Positions 1-8,439 are shown, counted from the first letter of the stretch. The stretch: DNA of 18,502 nt from an uncultured Bacteroides sp. (GCA_958477465.1 CAUEFX010000074.1:1-18502), one strand, 5' to 3'. Notes: a model not told the origin generated them from the letters alone. Numbers and translations are program-made.

Positions 1-907
1 TTTACCAGATAGACTGCCTGCGATAGAACAGCTGAAAGAGGAAAATATTTTTGTGATCGATAACTCACGTGCCACCCAACAGGATATCCGTCCGTTGAGG
101 ATTGTGATTCTGAATTTGATGCCGTTGAAGATAACTACGGAGACGGATCTGGTCCGGTTATTGTCTAACACTCCTCTTCAGGTGGAAATCTCATTCATGA
201 AGATAAAAAGCCATACCTCCAAAAATACACCGGTCGAGCACATGAAGGCTTTTTATACTGATTTCGATAAGATGCGTGATGAGAAATACGATGGTATGAT
301 TATCACCGGAGCGCCTGTGGAGCAGATGGATTTTGAAGAGGTGAATTATTGGAATGAAATTATAGAGATATTCGATTGGGCGCGTACGCATGTCACTTCG
401 ACGCTGTATATCTGTTGGGCTGCTCAAGCCGGCTTGTACCATCATTACGGAGTGCCTAAATACGCATTGGATAAGAAGATGTTTGGAATCTTCGAACATC
501 ATACGCTCGATCCGTTTCATCCTATTTTCCGAGGGTTTGATGATGTGTTTTATGTGCCTCATAGCCGTCATACGGAGGTGCGGAAAGAAGATATTCTGAA
601 AGTTCCGGAATTGACGTTACTTTCCGAATCGAAAGAGTCGGGAGTTTATATGGTGATGGCCCGTGGTGGACGTGAATTTTTTGTAACCGGACATTCGGAA
701 TACTCTCCTCTGACGCTCGATGCAGAGTACCGGCGGGATTTGGCAAAAGGTCTTCCGATAGAGATGCCGCGCAATTATTATGTGGATAATGATCCGGAGA
801 AAGGTCCGCTTGTCCGCTGGCGTGCTCATGCCAACCTGCTGTTCTCCAATTGGCTGAATTACTTTGTTTATCAGGAAACTCCTTACAATATCGACGACAT
901 TAAATGA
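1..907 (+). CDS. metA: Homoserine O-acyltransferase MetA, probably acetyl-CoA specific (5' end cut by window)
   Basis: Acylates homoserine at the first committed step of methionine synthesis in the cytosol. The reading frame is already open at base 2 (LPDRLPAIEQL...), so only about four N-terminal residues are missing and the GTG at 53 is internal. The protein aligns with E. coli MetA along its whole length. The nucleophile Cys is at 413-415 (YICWAAQ), and the His and Glu of the GHSEY motif are at 692-694 and 698-700; these equal E. coli Cys142, His235 and Glu237. At the position matching E. coli Gly111 this protein has Glu (codon 320-322, GAPVE). In the MetA family Glu there is reported to favour acetyl-CoA and Gly succinyl-CoA, so I infer an acetyltransferase although the family is usually labelled succinyltransferase. 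The stop overlaps the next start by 4 nt (ATGA), which suggests translational coupling. Confidence 0.95.
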   Translation, partial: LPDRLPAIEQLKEENIFVIDNSRATQQDIRPLRIVILNLMPLKITTETDLVRLLSNTPLQVEISFMKIKSHTSKNTPVEHMKAFYTDFDKMRDEKYDGMIITGAPVEQMDFEEVNYWNEIIEIFDWARTHVTSTLYICWAAQAGLYHHYGVPKYALDKKMFGIFEHHTLDPFHPIFRGFDDVFYVPHSRHTEVRKEDILKVPELTLLSESKESGVYMVMARGGREFFVTGHSEYSPLTLDAEYRRDLAKGLPIEMPRNYYVDNDPEKGPLVRWRAHANLLFSNWLNYFVYQETPYNIDDIK

Positions 908-2733
908 TAGAGCAGCGTAGAATAGAACTGTTGGCTCCGGCTAAGAATCTGGAGTGTGGTATCGAGGCGATTAATCATGGGGCGGATGCGGTATATATCG
1001 GTGCCCCGAAGTTTGGTGCCCGGGCTGCTGCTGTCAACTCGCTGGAGGATATTGCGGCTTTGGTGGAGTATGCGCATTTATATAATGTACGCATTTATGT
1101 CACTGTCAACACCATCCTGAAAGAAGAGGAGTTGAAAGAGACGGAGGAGATGATCAGAGAGCTGTACCGGATAGGGGTGGATGCATTGATTGTGCAGGAC
1201 ATGGCTATTACGAAGTTGGAATTGCCTCCCATACCGCTTCATGCAAGTACGCAGATGGATAATCGGACAGCGGATAAAGTGAAATTTCTTCGTGACGCCG
1301 GATTTCGGCAAGTGGTGTTGGCACGCGAACTGTCGTTGCGGGAGATCGGCAAAATACATGAGGCATGCCCCGATATTCCGCTTGAAGTCTTTGTACATGG
1401 GGCTTTGTGTGTCAGTTATAGCGGGCAGTGTTATGTCAGTCAGGCCTGTTTCGGGCGTAGTGCCAATCGTGGAGAATGTGCTCAGTTCTGCCGTTTGCCC
1501 TTCAGTCTGGTAGATGCGGAGGGGAAAACGATTGTGAAAGACAAACATTTGCTCTCGCTGAAAGACCTCAATCAGAGTGAGGAGTTGGAGGCGTTATTGG
1601 ATGCAGGAGTTTCTTCTTTGAAGATCGAGGGGCGGTTGAAGGATGTTTCTTACGTCAAGAATGTGACGGCTGCCTACCGTCAGAAACTCGATGCTATTTT
1701 TGCGCGGCGCAAAGAGTATACCCGTGCTTCTTCCGGAAAATGTTATTTTGATTTTAAACCGCAGTTGGATAAGAGCTTCAGCCGTGGATTCACTCATTAT
1801 TTCCTGCACGGACGGCGCAAGGATATTTTTTCTTTTGATACTCCGAAATCGTTGGGAGAGGAGATGGGTACGATGAAAGAGAGCCGGGGAAATTACTTGA
1901 CGGTGGCCGGCGTGAAGTCGTTTAATAATGGCGATGGTGTTTGTTATCTTGACGAACAGGGGCGGCTGCAGGGATTTCGAATCAACCGTGTGGATGGAAA
2001 TAAACTTTATCCGCAGGAGATGCCCCGCATCAAACCCCGTACAATGCTGTATCGGAACTTCGACCAGGAGTTTGAACGGGTTCTTGCCCGTAAGTCTTCC
2101 GAAAGAAAAATTGCCGTATGTATCTTGTTGGCGGAAAACAATTTCGGCTTTTCGCTTACTATGACGGATGAAGATGACAACAGCGTGACACTTGCTTTAC
2201 CTCGCGACCGCGAGCCAGCCCGTACCCCGCAAACGGATAATCTCAAGAATCAACTGGCGAAGTTGGGGAATACCCCTTTTGAAGCAGAACGGATCGATAT
2301 TGATTTTTCGGAGAATTGGTTCATTCCGGCTTCCGTACTTGCTGAATTACGCCGGCAGCTCGTTGAACAACTGATTATGGCCCGTAAGGTGAATTATCAT
2401 CGTGAACTGGCTGTTTGGAAGCCTACCACACATGCTTTTCCGCAACAGACGCTCTCTTATTTGGGGAATGTAATGAATACCCGCGCCGCCTCTTTTTATC
2501 AGGATCATGGAGTGAAAGAAGTGGCACCTGCCTACGAAAAGCAACCGGTGGAAGATGCCGTGCTGATGTTTTGCAAACACTGCCTGCGTTATAGTATGGG
2601 GTGGTGTCCTATTCACCAGCGTGAACGCTCGCCTTATAAGGAACCTTATTATCTGGTAGGAACGGATGGAAAGAAGTTCCGCCTGTCATTCGATTGTAAA
2701 AATTGCCAGATGAAAGTGAGTGCTGCACAATGA
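904..2733 (+). CDS. rlhA: U32 family protein, RlhA/YdcP-like 23S rRNA C2501 hydroxylation enzyme
   Basis: 609 aa. Family knowledge: E. coli RlhA (YdcP, about 650 aa) is a U32 'peptidase' homologue needed to make 5-hydroxycytidine at 23S rRNA position 2501. From memory this protein aligns with it from end to end: an N-terminal U32 barrel (LLAPAKNLE, then DAVYIGAPKFGAR, VTVNTIL, IPLHASTQ), the conserved Cys cluster C169, C176, C192 and C196 (ALCVSYSGQC ... GECAQFC), a DUF3656-like middle region, and a C-terminal Cys module (CKHCLRYSMGWCP and FDCKNCQM). The four-Cys cluster may hold an Fe-S centre. It could instead be a TrhP-type tRNA hydroxylase, but the extra C-terminal half favours RlhA. Protease activity is not implied by the family name. 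The start codon overlaps the metA stop and the stop overlaps the next gene, so the three genes are probably one operon. Confidence 0.85.
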   Translation: MIEQRRIELLAPAKNLECGIEAINHGADAVYIGAPKFGARAAAVNSLEDIAALVEYAHLYNVRIYVTVNTILKEEELKETEEMIRELYRIGVDALIVQDMAITKLELPPIPLHASTQMDNRTADKVKFLRDAGFRQVVLARELSLREIGKIHEACPDIPLEVFVHGALCVSYSGQCYVSQACFGRSANRGECAQFCRLPFSLVDAEGKTIVKDKHLLSLKDLNQSEELEALLDAGVSSLKIEGRLKDVSYVKNVTAAYRQKLDAIFARRKEYTRASSGKCYFDFKPQLDKSFSRGFTHYFLHGRRKDIFSFDTPKSLGEEMGTMKESRGNYLTVAGVKSFNNGDGVCYLDEQGRLQGFRINRVDGNKLYPQEMPRIKPRTMLYRNFDQEFERVLARKSSERKIAVCILLAENNFGFSLTMTDEDDNSVTLALPRDREPARTPQTDNLKNQLAKLGNTPFEAERIDIDFSENWFIPASVLAELRRQLVEQLIMARKVNYHRELAVWKPTTHAFPQQTLSYLGNVMNTRAASFYQDHGVKEVAPAYEKQPVEDAVLMFCKHCLRYSMGWCPIHQRERSPYKEPYYLVGTDGKKFRLSFDCKNCQMKVSAAQ

Positions 2734-3758
2734 GAACGGTCTGCCATAGAGTGATGCGATGGGTGATGGAGCCGGATGTGAATCCGGATGTGAAACGGCT
2801 CTGTGTCGCTTTGTGCTATTCTGTGGTTTGCCTCCTGCTGTTTACTGCTTGTCACTATCCCCGGCCGGATCTTCAGGGAGAAGGCATGAGCGATCAGACG
2901 AGGGATTCGTTAACTTATCTTGCCGAGCGGCATTATACTTATAATACAAATTTTGAAGTACAGACAGATTCCGCTGTTTTGGAACGGCTTCCAGTTAAGG
3001 ACTCTTTTATCAGTCTTTACCATGGAGACCGGGTTGTTGTGGCTGAGTTTGCCGTTCATCCGACGGATAGCGTAGACAGTGTTTGGGTGAAACTGGCCCA
3101 CTCGCAGGAGGTACAGGGCTGGATACGTGAAAAGGACCTGATTCGTTCATTTGTTCCTACGGATAGCATTTCGCAGTTCATTTATTTGTTCAGTGATACG
3201 CATGCGTCGTATTTTGTCATTGTCTTTGCCCTGTTTGTAGGGGTTTATCTGTTTCGTGCATTCCGTCGCAAGCAGTTGCAGATGGTCTATTTTAATGACA
3301 TCGATAGTGCTTATCCATTGTTTCTTTGTCTTTTGATGGCTTTTAGCGCCACTATTTATGAAACGATGCAGGTGTTTTTCCCGGACACCTGGCAGCATTT
3401 CTATTTTAATCCTACGCTTTCTCCTTTCAAGGTACCGTTTGTCTTGTCGGTATTTTTATTGAGTATCTGGGTGTTTCTTATTGTTTTTCTGGCAGTGCTC
3501 GATGATCTGTTCCGGCAGCTCACGCCGGTTGCGGCTGTCTTCTACCTCCTCGGATTGACCTCTTGCTGTATTTTCTGTTATTTCTTTTTTATTTTTACTA
3601 CACGGTTTTATATCGGTTATCTCTTTCTGCTTTGCTTTGTCTTTTTGTTTATCAAAAGGCTTCACAAAGGAAACGGTTACAGGTACCGTTGCGGGTATTG
3701 TGGAGAGAAACTGCATGATAAAGGCATCTGTCCCCATTGCGGGGCGATTAATGAATGA
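2730..3758 (+). CDS. Membrane lipoprotein with SH3-like region, five TM segments and C-terminal zinc ribbon
   Basis: 342 aa from the ATG at 2730, chosen because it overlaps the upstream stop by 4 nt; the in-frame TTG at 2703 lies inside the previous gene. Met13 (MEPDVNPDVKRL) is a possible shorter start giving a more usual signal length. Residues 22-41 form a hydrophobic segment ending LLLFTAC, a plausible though imperfect lipobox with C41. Residues about 70-140 (...AVLERLPV ... VWVKLAHSQEVQGWIREKDL) resemble a bacterial SH3 domain. Hydrophobic segments follow at about 160-177, 195-213, 233-257, 263-290 and 294-309. The tail carries a zinc ribbon, C321-x2-C324 and C334-x2-C337 (CGYCGEKL ... 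CPHCG). I recognise no specific function. An SH3-like region and a zinc ribbon on one integral membrane protein suggest an envelope protein, but that is inference. Confidence 0.8.
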   Translation: MRTVCHRVMRWVMEPDVNPDVKRLCVALCYSVVCLLLFTACHYPRPDLQGEGMSDQTRDSLTYLAERHYTYNTNFEVQTDSAVLERLPVKDSFISLYHGDRVVVAEFAVHPTDSVDSVWVKLAHSQEVQGWIREKDLIRSFVPTDSISQFIYLFSDTHASYFVIVFALFVGVYLFRAFRRKQLQMVYFNDIDSAYPLFLCLLMAFSATIYETMQVFFPDTWQHFYFNPTLSPFKVPFVLSVFLLSIWVFLIVFLAVLDDLFRQLTPVAAVFYLLGLTSCCIFCYFFFIFTTRFYIGYLFLLCFVFLFIKRLHKGNGYRYRCGYCGEKLHDKGICPHCGAINE

Positions 3759-3760
3759 TA

Positions 3761-3791
3761 GCCCAATGGCTGTCTTGGGTTTCTTCCTCTG
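3761..3791 (+). terminator. Weak terminator candidate between convergent genes
   Basis: Just after the lipoprotein stop, CCCAA (3762-3766) can pair with TTGGG (3775-3779) around an 8-nt loop, with a possible extra G-U pair, followed by a T-rich but interrupted run. The stem is short. Its place in the 50-bp gap between converging genes is the main support. Confidence 0.3.
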
Positions 3792-3808
3792 TCCGGCAAA
3801 GGCATATA

Positions 3809-6229
3809 TTAAAACCGGCAACGCACATCCACCCCCAATTGCATGGGCCGTCCTTTCTGCATAAATCCATTGCCCATTGTCTCGAAATAGAACGCCTGAT
3901 ATTCTTTATTCAGCGCATTGCGTACCCAGAAGGCAATGGCACCGTTCCCTTTTTCTAAGCTGACACGTCCGTTCAGTGTACCGTAAAATGCCTGACTGGC
4001 ATTATTCGCTTCTGTCCAATAGATGCGTCCGGCGGCATTGAAGTTGGCATTTACTTGGATGCGGTCGAACCAGTGACGGGGGGCGATCCGGAAAATATAC
4101 TGTGCTCCTACGTTGAGTGTATGTTTGGGGACGAAAGGAACATAGTTGCCATTGTAATTTTCTTTGTCCTGTAAGTTCCCGTCTTTATCTTTTTGTTTCA
4201 CAACGTAATCGGTAAATGTGGCATAGGTGTATCCGTAAGATGCATTTATACTGAAGGCATCGGTGATGCCGGTGCGTAAGGCTGCCTCGGCTCCATAGCT
4301 TCGGCTCTTGCCGGCATTGACGGTGATACGTCCCAAACCACTCTCGGCGAACTGAGAAATCTGCTGGTCTTTGGTATCCATGTAATATGCAGCGAGATCG
4401 GCCCATAAACGCCCTTCCCACAATGTGAGATGGGAACCGATTTCGTAGTTCCATGAATATTCGGGCTTGTAAGTGGTGGAGGCTTTTATGTCAATGTCTT
4501 CTTCCGGCATCATCATTTCAATCATATTCGCTATGGATGCAAAATCTTTGTTGGTTACCATGGCAGTCTTCATCGAATTTTTCAGTTCCGACTGTATCAG
4601 ATCGGAAAACATCTGTACATTATACCCTCCCGAACGGTAACCGCGTGAAACGGTGGCATATACATTGTTTCCTTTTTCCCATTCGTATTGAATCGCAAAT
4701 TTGGGGAGCAATTGCAGGTAATCGTTTGATAATTTTCCGCTGATGTCGGCCGGGGCTATCATGTTTTTGCTTTCAAGGTCGATTGTCGGTCTTGGAGACG
4801 GCATCTGCATGTAAAATTTGAAATTGAAGTCTAGCGGAGTGGAAGCCGAATGGTAATTCATTGACATTTTTTCATAGTCGAGGCGCAATCCTGCCGTTAT
4901 GGATAATCCGTCTATCAGGAAATTATTGTAAGTTGATTGATGATAGATGGCGGCACTGAATGTCGGAGTATCGAAGTTACCGCTGACATTCAATGTCGGG
5001 TTGTTGACGGTCAGCTTCATGGTTGGTGCGGCAGGAGAATGAGGAAAATTATTGTTGGCGTTATTTTCAATGACTTCTGTAACTCCATCCTTTTTGAATT
5101 CAACCGGACCATCCGTGTTCAGCCATTGGTAGAATCCGAATACACCGTTGGTCCACTGCCAATTTCCTCCGGGCTTCGATTTCATTACGATCTCTTCAGA
5201 TAAGGTGTTCAGCCGCTGTTGTTGGTTGAGAGTGAATATATCTTTCTCCGTGAAATCCTGATCGAGCAGCATGCGGTCTTTTAAATGTTGATAACCGGTC
5301 ACGGCACTTAGCGTGAAATGTTGCGCCTGATACTCGATATTGGCACTGGCATTCAGCAGACTGCGATAATAACTGCTTTCATCATTATAGGAGATCAAAC
5401 CTATTTTATCTTGCCGTAGACCGTTTTTTCTTTCTTCTTCACTGACTTTTCCGGTATAGAAATAGGGATATCCGCCTTGATCACTATACTCATAGTTCAC
5501 GTTGAAGTCGAGTTTCAGATTTTCTGTCGGCAGATAGATGGCACGGATACGTCCGCCACCGGCATTGATACGGTCGGCCTTTTGATTGTCTTTGGCTGCA
5601 TTCCTGAAAAAACCGTCTGCATGTTCATAGAAGCCTCCGGCAGAAAAAGCGAACTGTTCCGATATCCGGTGGTAATGGGTGACCGATGCATTGTAATTTC
5701 CATACGTTCCTGCGCTTAAACGCAGATCGGTGCCCTGATAGCTGAAAGGTGATTTGGTATGTACTCTGATGAGACCTCCCATTGTGTTACGTCCATACAG
5801 GGTACTTTGCGGGCCGCGAAGCACGTCGATACGCTCGATGTCGGAATAGTTGAAGTCAAAGGCAGACTTGTCTATATAGGGGACATTGTCGACATATAGT
5901 CCTACCGATGGCGTATTGATACGTGAGCCGATGCCACGGATGTAGATAGCCGATGTCAGCTTGGAACCGTAATCGGGAATGAATATGTTGGGGACTAATG
6001 TGCTCAGTCCTTTTAGGTTGGTCACTTGGTTTGCCTGCATGTCCTGTTGTGACAAGAGCGTACTGGCTGCCGGAAGTTCGCGTAGTTTACGGTTCTCTTT
6101 CGGAGAAGCAATAACGAGAATCTCTTCTACGTCTACTACCTTGATCGTGTCTTTCGGAGTCTCTTCTGCCCAAATAGAACCTGTCGCTAAAAGGGTGAAA
6201 GCTATGAGAATGCAGTTCCTTTTCATCAT
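3809..6229 (-). CDS. TonB-dependent outer membrane receptor (siderophore/vitamin-type, not SusC-type)
   Basis: 806 aa. Energised by TonB-ExbBD, such receptors import a scarce ligand across the outer membrane; the ligand is not evident. The start is one of two adjacent ATGs (6229 or 6226); the longer frame from a TTG at 6259 is unlikely. A signal peptide ends GSIWA, followed by EE and a TonB-box-like EEILVIAS. The plug domain follows, with IYIRGIG, VGLYVDNVPY, IDVLRGPQSTLYGRN and MGGLIRVHT. A 22-strand barrel domain fills the rest and ends in a terminal Phe (VRCRF), as outer membrane barrels do. The N-terminal carboxypeptidase-like extension typical of SusC proteins is absent and no SusD-like gene is adjacent, so the receptor resembles the FecA/BtuB/FyuA class. 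It lies 83 nt downstream of the PL6 lyase on the same strand and may be co-transcribed with it. Confidence 0.93.
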   Translation of the reverse strand: MMKRNCILIAFTLLATGSIWAEETPKDTIKVVDVEEILVIASPKENRKLRELPAASTLLSQQDMQANQVTNLKGLSTLVPNIFIPDYGSKLTSAIYIRGIGSRINTPSVGLYVDNVPYIDKSAFDFNYSDIERIDVLRGPQSTLYGRNTMGGLIRVHTKSPFSYQGTDLRLSAGTYGNYNASVTHYHRISEQFAFSAGGFYEHADGFFRNAAKDNQKADRINAGGGRIRAIYLPTENLKLDFNVNYEYSDQGGYPYFYTGKVSEEERKNGLRQDKIGLISYNDESSYYRSLLNASANIEYQAQHFTLSAVTGYQHLKDRMLLDQDFTEKDIFTLNQQQRLNTLSEEIVMKSKPGGNWQWTNGVFGFYQWLNTDGPVEFKKDGVTEVIENNANNNFPHSPAAPTMKLTVNNPTLNVSGNFDTPTFSAAIYHQSTYNNFLIDGLSITAGLRLDYEKMSMNYHSASTPLDFNFKFYMQMPSPRPTIDLESKNMIAPADISGKLSNDYLQLLPKFAIQYEWEKGNNVYATVSRGYRSGGYNVQMFSDLIQSELKNSMKTAMVTNKDFASIANMIEMMMPEEDIDIKASTTYKPEYSWNYEIGSHLTLWEGRLWADLAAYYMDTKDQQISQFAESGLGRITVNAGKSRSYGAEAALRTGITDAFSINASYGYTYATFTDYVVKQKDKDGNLQDKENYNGNYVPFVPKHTLNVGAQYIFRIAPRHWFDRIQVNANFNAAGRIYWTEANNASQAFYGTLNGRVSLEKGNGAIAFWVRNALNKEYQAFYFETMGNGFMQKGRPMQLGVDVRCRF

Positions 6230-6312
6230 GTTATTATTTTGCCTGCAAAGGAACGGCAAACTTCTCGGTTACACAATCCTCATTTATTAGGATTATGAAA
6301 ATTATCCGCATT

Positions 6313-7749
6313 TTAATAATTAATATCGCTTGCCGTACCTCCCCGTGTGGGAAGCGCTTTATTCCTTATATAAGCTATCTCAGCAGTATTGGGCGCATAC
6401 CATACCGGACCTATTCCGTTGATAGATCTTTCTACCTTTTCATTCTCTAAAGTCAAGAGGGTATCCGGCATTTTTCCTTCTATAAATCCGGGTAGCCCGA
6501 TTGGCTCTTTATTTTCAAAATAATAAGTATTATCCAGGAAAGTAATGCCCGGCATAACCTCTTCCGGTCGAAAGATTATCACATTCGGAGTGGGGCTGTA
6601 GATGGTATTATTGGCAAAACGTAGGTTGCGGGGTGCTTTATCTCCTTTACCCGAACCGAATTCCAATACCCGGCAGTTGATAAAATGGTTATAGGCGATG
6701 TCTACATTTTCCACCCGGTGATAGGAGGTCAGCGGCTCTTTTTTAATATCTGTATCAGCAGTTGGTCTTTCAAAGACACCAATGCGTACCAACAGACCGA
6801 AACCATTCAGTCTACTCATATAGTTATCGTATACAGTATGTCCCTGGTTGATAATGCGGATTCCTACTGTCCCTTTTATATTGTTACCGATAAAAGTGTT
6901 GGACTCAAGCACATTGTAATGACCGTGACGGCATACCAAGCCTCCTCTTGACTCATAAAACAGATTTCGACGAAGTATATTATGACACGATTTTACCGAA
7001 ATGATTTCGCTCTCTCCGTCACAGTGCAGAAATACATTGTTTTCTACAACGGTGCGTGATTCCAGTTGAGAAGACCATGAATGCCCGATACGGATAATCT
7101 CGGCACCGTTTCCGCCATAGGGTTTACGTGTACCGAACAGATTGTGATCTATCTGGTGATTATTCAGATGATTATCTTTGTCGAGCCATACTTGCAATAC
7201 CAATCCGCCAATTCGTTTGTTGGCAAAGTAACAATGGTCTACCCGGTTGTTTTCGCCCCGGAGTCCAAGCCAGTATTCGCTCACGGAGGCGGGTTGCTGT
7301 CCGTTTGTCGCAGGCTGTTCGCTCTTGTTGGGGTCATTACAGTCATCAATCACGCAATTGGTGAAGCGGCAGTGTGAAGCATACTTCCCGGTTTCTTTCT
7401 GAAAATCAATCATGTTGAAAGTCAATGCCCATGCTTTCAAAAAGCACAAACCTTCTATTTGCAGATATTCACCATAGACCTTAAAATCCAATGCGCCCGA
7501 TATGATTGTTTTTCCGGGGTGCTCTGCTTTCAGCTTTATTGAATCCTGTACAGTCCCTTTTGCCTGGAAGAGCACTTTCTGCAGATTTTTGAAAACTCCG
7601 TCTTTTAGAATGACTTCGTCACCAGGCAGTAGCTTCCCTTCACTCAATGTTCTTTTCAAAGATTCACTTTCTTCGGGTGTGAAACAGTACTTTTTTGCCG
7701 GAAGAGGGTTACAACTCAGAATCATTAACAGTAGTAATAATTTTCTCAT
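6313..7749 (-). CDS. PL6 family polysaccharide lyase (chondroitinase B / alginate lyase fold), probable lipoprotein
   Basis: 478 aa from the ATG at 7749; an in-frame TTG at 7758 is less likely. PL6 enzymes cleave uronate-containing polysaccharides by beta-elimination in a right-handed beta-helix. The catalytic strip is present: ESEIISVKS followed 21 residues after the Lys by CRHGH. This supplies two Ca-ligand Glu (E246, E248), Lys253 and Arg274 in the same spacing as Pedobacter chondroitinase B (E243, E245, K250, R271). Repeated N-rich rungs (RFTNCVIDD, NRVDHCYF, HQIDHNLF, NNVFLHC) fit the beta-helix. The signal ends MILSC followed by Asn, a plausible lipobox, so I expect an envelope-anchored enzyme. 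Dermatan sulfate, alginate or another uronan are all possible; sequence alone does not decide. Its neighbour is a TonB receptor rather than a SusC/SusD pair. Confidence 0.88.
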   Translation of the reverse strand: MRKLLLLLMILSCNPLPAKKYCFTPEESESLKRTLSEGKLLPGDEVILKDGVFKNLQKVLFQAKGTVQDSIKLKAEHPGKTIISGALDFKVYGEYLQIEGLCFLKAWALTFNMIDFQKETGKYASHCRFTNCVIDDCNDPNKSEQPATNGQQPASVSEYWLGLRGENNRVDHCYFANKRIGGLVLQVWLDKDNHLNNHQIDHNLFGTRKPYGGNGAEIIRIGHSWSSQLESRTVVENNVFLHCDGESEIISVKSCHNILRRNLFYESRGGLVCRHGHYNVLESNTFIGNNIKGTVGIRIINQGHTVYDNYMSRLNGFGLLVRIGVFERPTADTDIKKEPLTSYHRVENVDIAYNHFINCRVLEFGSGKGDKAPRNLRFANNTIYSPTPNVIIFRPEEVMPGITFLDNTYYFENKEPIGLPGFIEGKMPDTLLTLENEKVERSINGIGPVWYAPNTAEIAYIRNKALPTRGGTASDINY

Positions 7750-8001
7750 AATGACCAATCCTATAAATTTAGGACGCTAAGGTACAAAAGTCTCTGACTG
7801 CAAGCTTGCAATATTATATCGCTTTCTATAAAATATAACTCAATGTTTGTTATACAGATGGAGATAAGGAGTTGTCTCAAAATTTAGAAGAAATTTACCA
7901 GATATACATTGAAATAGCAGAATATGCATTGTGAGTATATATTAATCTGAAATTAGGGGCTTTATTCCTGTATCCGGTTTATAAGGATTATACAAATAAA
8001 G

Positions 8002-8033
8002 TTTGTCTATAAAGAAAGATATTCTTATTTTTG
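8002..8033 (+). promoter_or_regulatory. Bacteroides-type promoter (-33 TTTG, -7 TATTTTTG)
   Basis: TTTG at 8002-8005 and TATTTTTG at 8026-8033 match the Bacteroidetes consensus TTTG / TAnnTTTG with a 20-nt spacer, so transcription would start near 8040. No ORF begins soon after. The transcript would enter the structured region at 8118 and could continue into the PAP2 gene as a leader of about 500 nt, or end at an internal terminator as a small RNA. Confidence 0.6.
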
Positions 8034-8117
8034 TCTTTCAAATAGACATGAAATTAAAGTAGCGGCTTTATTTGAATTAAAAAAACAAGATACAGAGTGT
8101 TTACATTGTCATTCTTT

Positions 8118-8241
8118 CTATAGTAAAACGACCAATTTTAACCGACCGAAAGAATATGCTTTGTGGATGCGCCCTGAAACAGGGTGTGTTCCATCGATAT
8201 ATTCAGTCGGTCATAGGTTACTTGGTCGTACCTAACTATAG
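8118..8241 (+). ncRNA. Candidate structured RNA: 124-nt rod-like imperfect hairpin
   Basis: The two halves pair in register along the whole length: 8118-8124/8235-8241 (7 bp), 8128-8135/8222-8229 (8 bp, ACGACCAA/TTGGTCGT), 8140-8143/8216-8219, 8144-8149/8207-8212, 8152-8157/8199-8204, 8164-8167/8190-8193 and 8168-8175/8181-8188 (with G-U pairs), closed by a GAAAC loop. That is about 43 pairs separated by small internal loops. An alternative 8-bp pairing, 8111-8118 with 8148-8155, would break part of the rod, so two states are conceivable. The region lies downstream of a good promoter and is followed by a short hairpin (8251-8261) and a T7 run (8265-8271). I do not recognise a known RNA family; a small mobile repeat remains possible. 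The strand is inferred from the promoter. Confidence 0.5.
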
Positions 8242-8360
8242 TCTGGATATTGTCGGGGACACACTTTTTTTATTAACTACCCTTTAAATAATATAGCCTA
8301 TGGTATAAATCAGATAGAGCGACATATAACAGTTAGAAATAACTCATTAGCATTTCTCTT

Positions 8361-8395
8361 ATAGAAAAAACGACCAAGAATTTTTATATGACCGG
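8361..8395 (+). repeat. Third copy of the TATAG-ACGACCAA-GACCG motif
   Basis: This stretch repeats the order seen in both arms of the rod: TATAG, a 4-6 nt gap, ACGACCAA, an 8-12 nt gap, then GACCG. Copy 1 is at about 8119-8148 (+), copy 2 is on the minus strand at about 8207-8240, and copy 3 here is on the + strand. The bases upstream of copies 1 and 3 are also similar. Copy 3 has no matching opposite arm. The motif may be an operator, or the remains of a duplicated element. Confidence 0.5.
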
Positions 8396-8439
8396 GGGAA
8401 ATGCAATGGGGTGGATCTTGTTTTGCTTTCCTCTTTTTT
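8395..8439 (+). terminator. Intrinsic terminator
   Basis: 8395-8406 pairs with 8423-8433 (11 bp including one G-U pair, with a single bulged T at 8402). The loop is 16 nt and a T6 run follows directly at 8434-8439. It lies about 100 nt before the PAP2 start, so it could end a small RNA begun near 8040 or act as a leader attenuator for PAP2. Confidence 0.6.

Noticed and set aside
53..55. GTG at 53 as the metA start
   Set aside because: The frame is open and similar to MetA back to base 2 (LPDRLPAIEQL), so the gene starts outside the window.
6275..6294. AATCCT/AGGATT inverted repeat between the PL6 and TonB genes as a terminator
   Set aside because: It is a six-pair stem with an 8-nt loop and no T run on the relevant strand.
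8118..8241. Integron attC site or 6S RNA
   Set aside because: There are no convincing attC core sites, integrase or cassettes. The rod has only small internal loops, not the large central bubble of 6S RNA.
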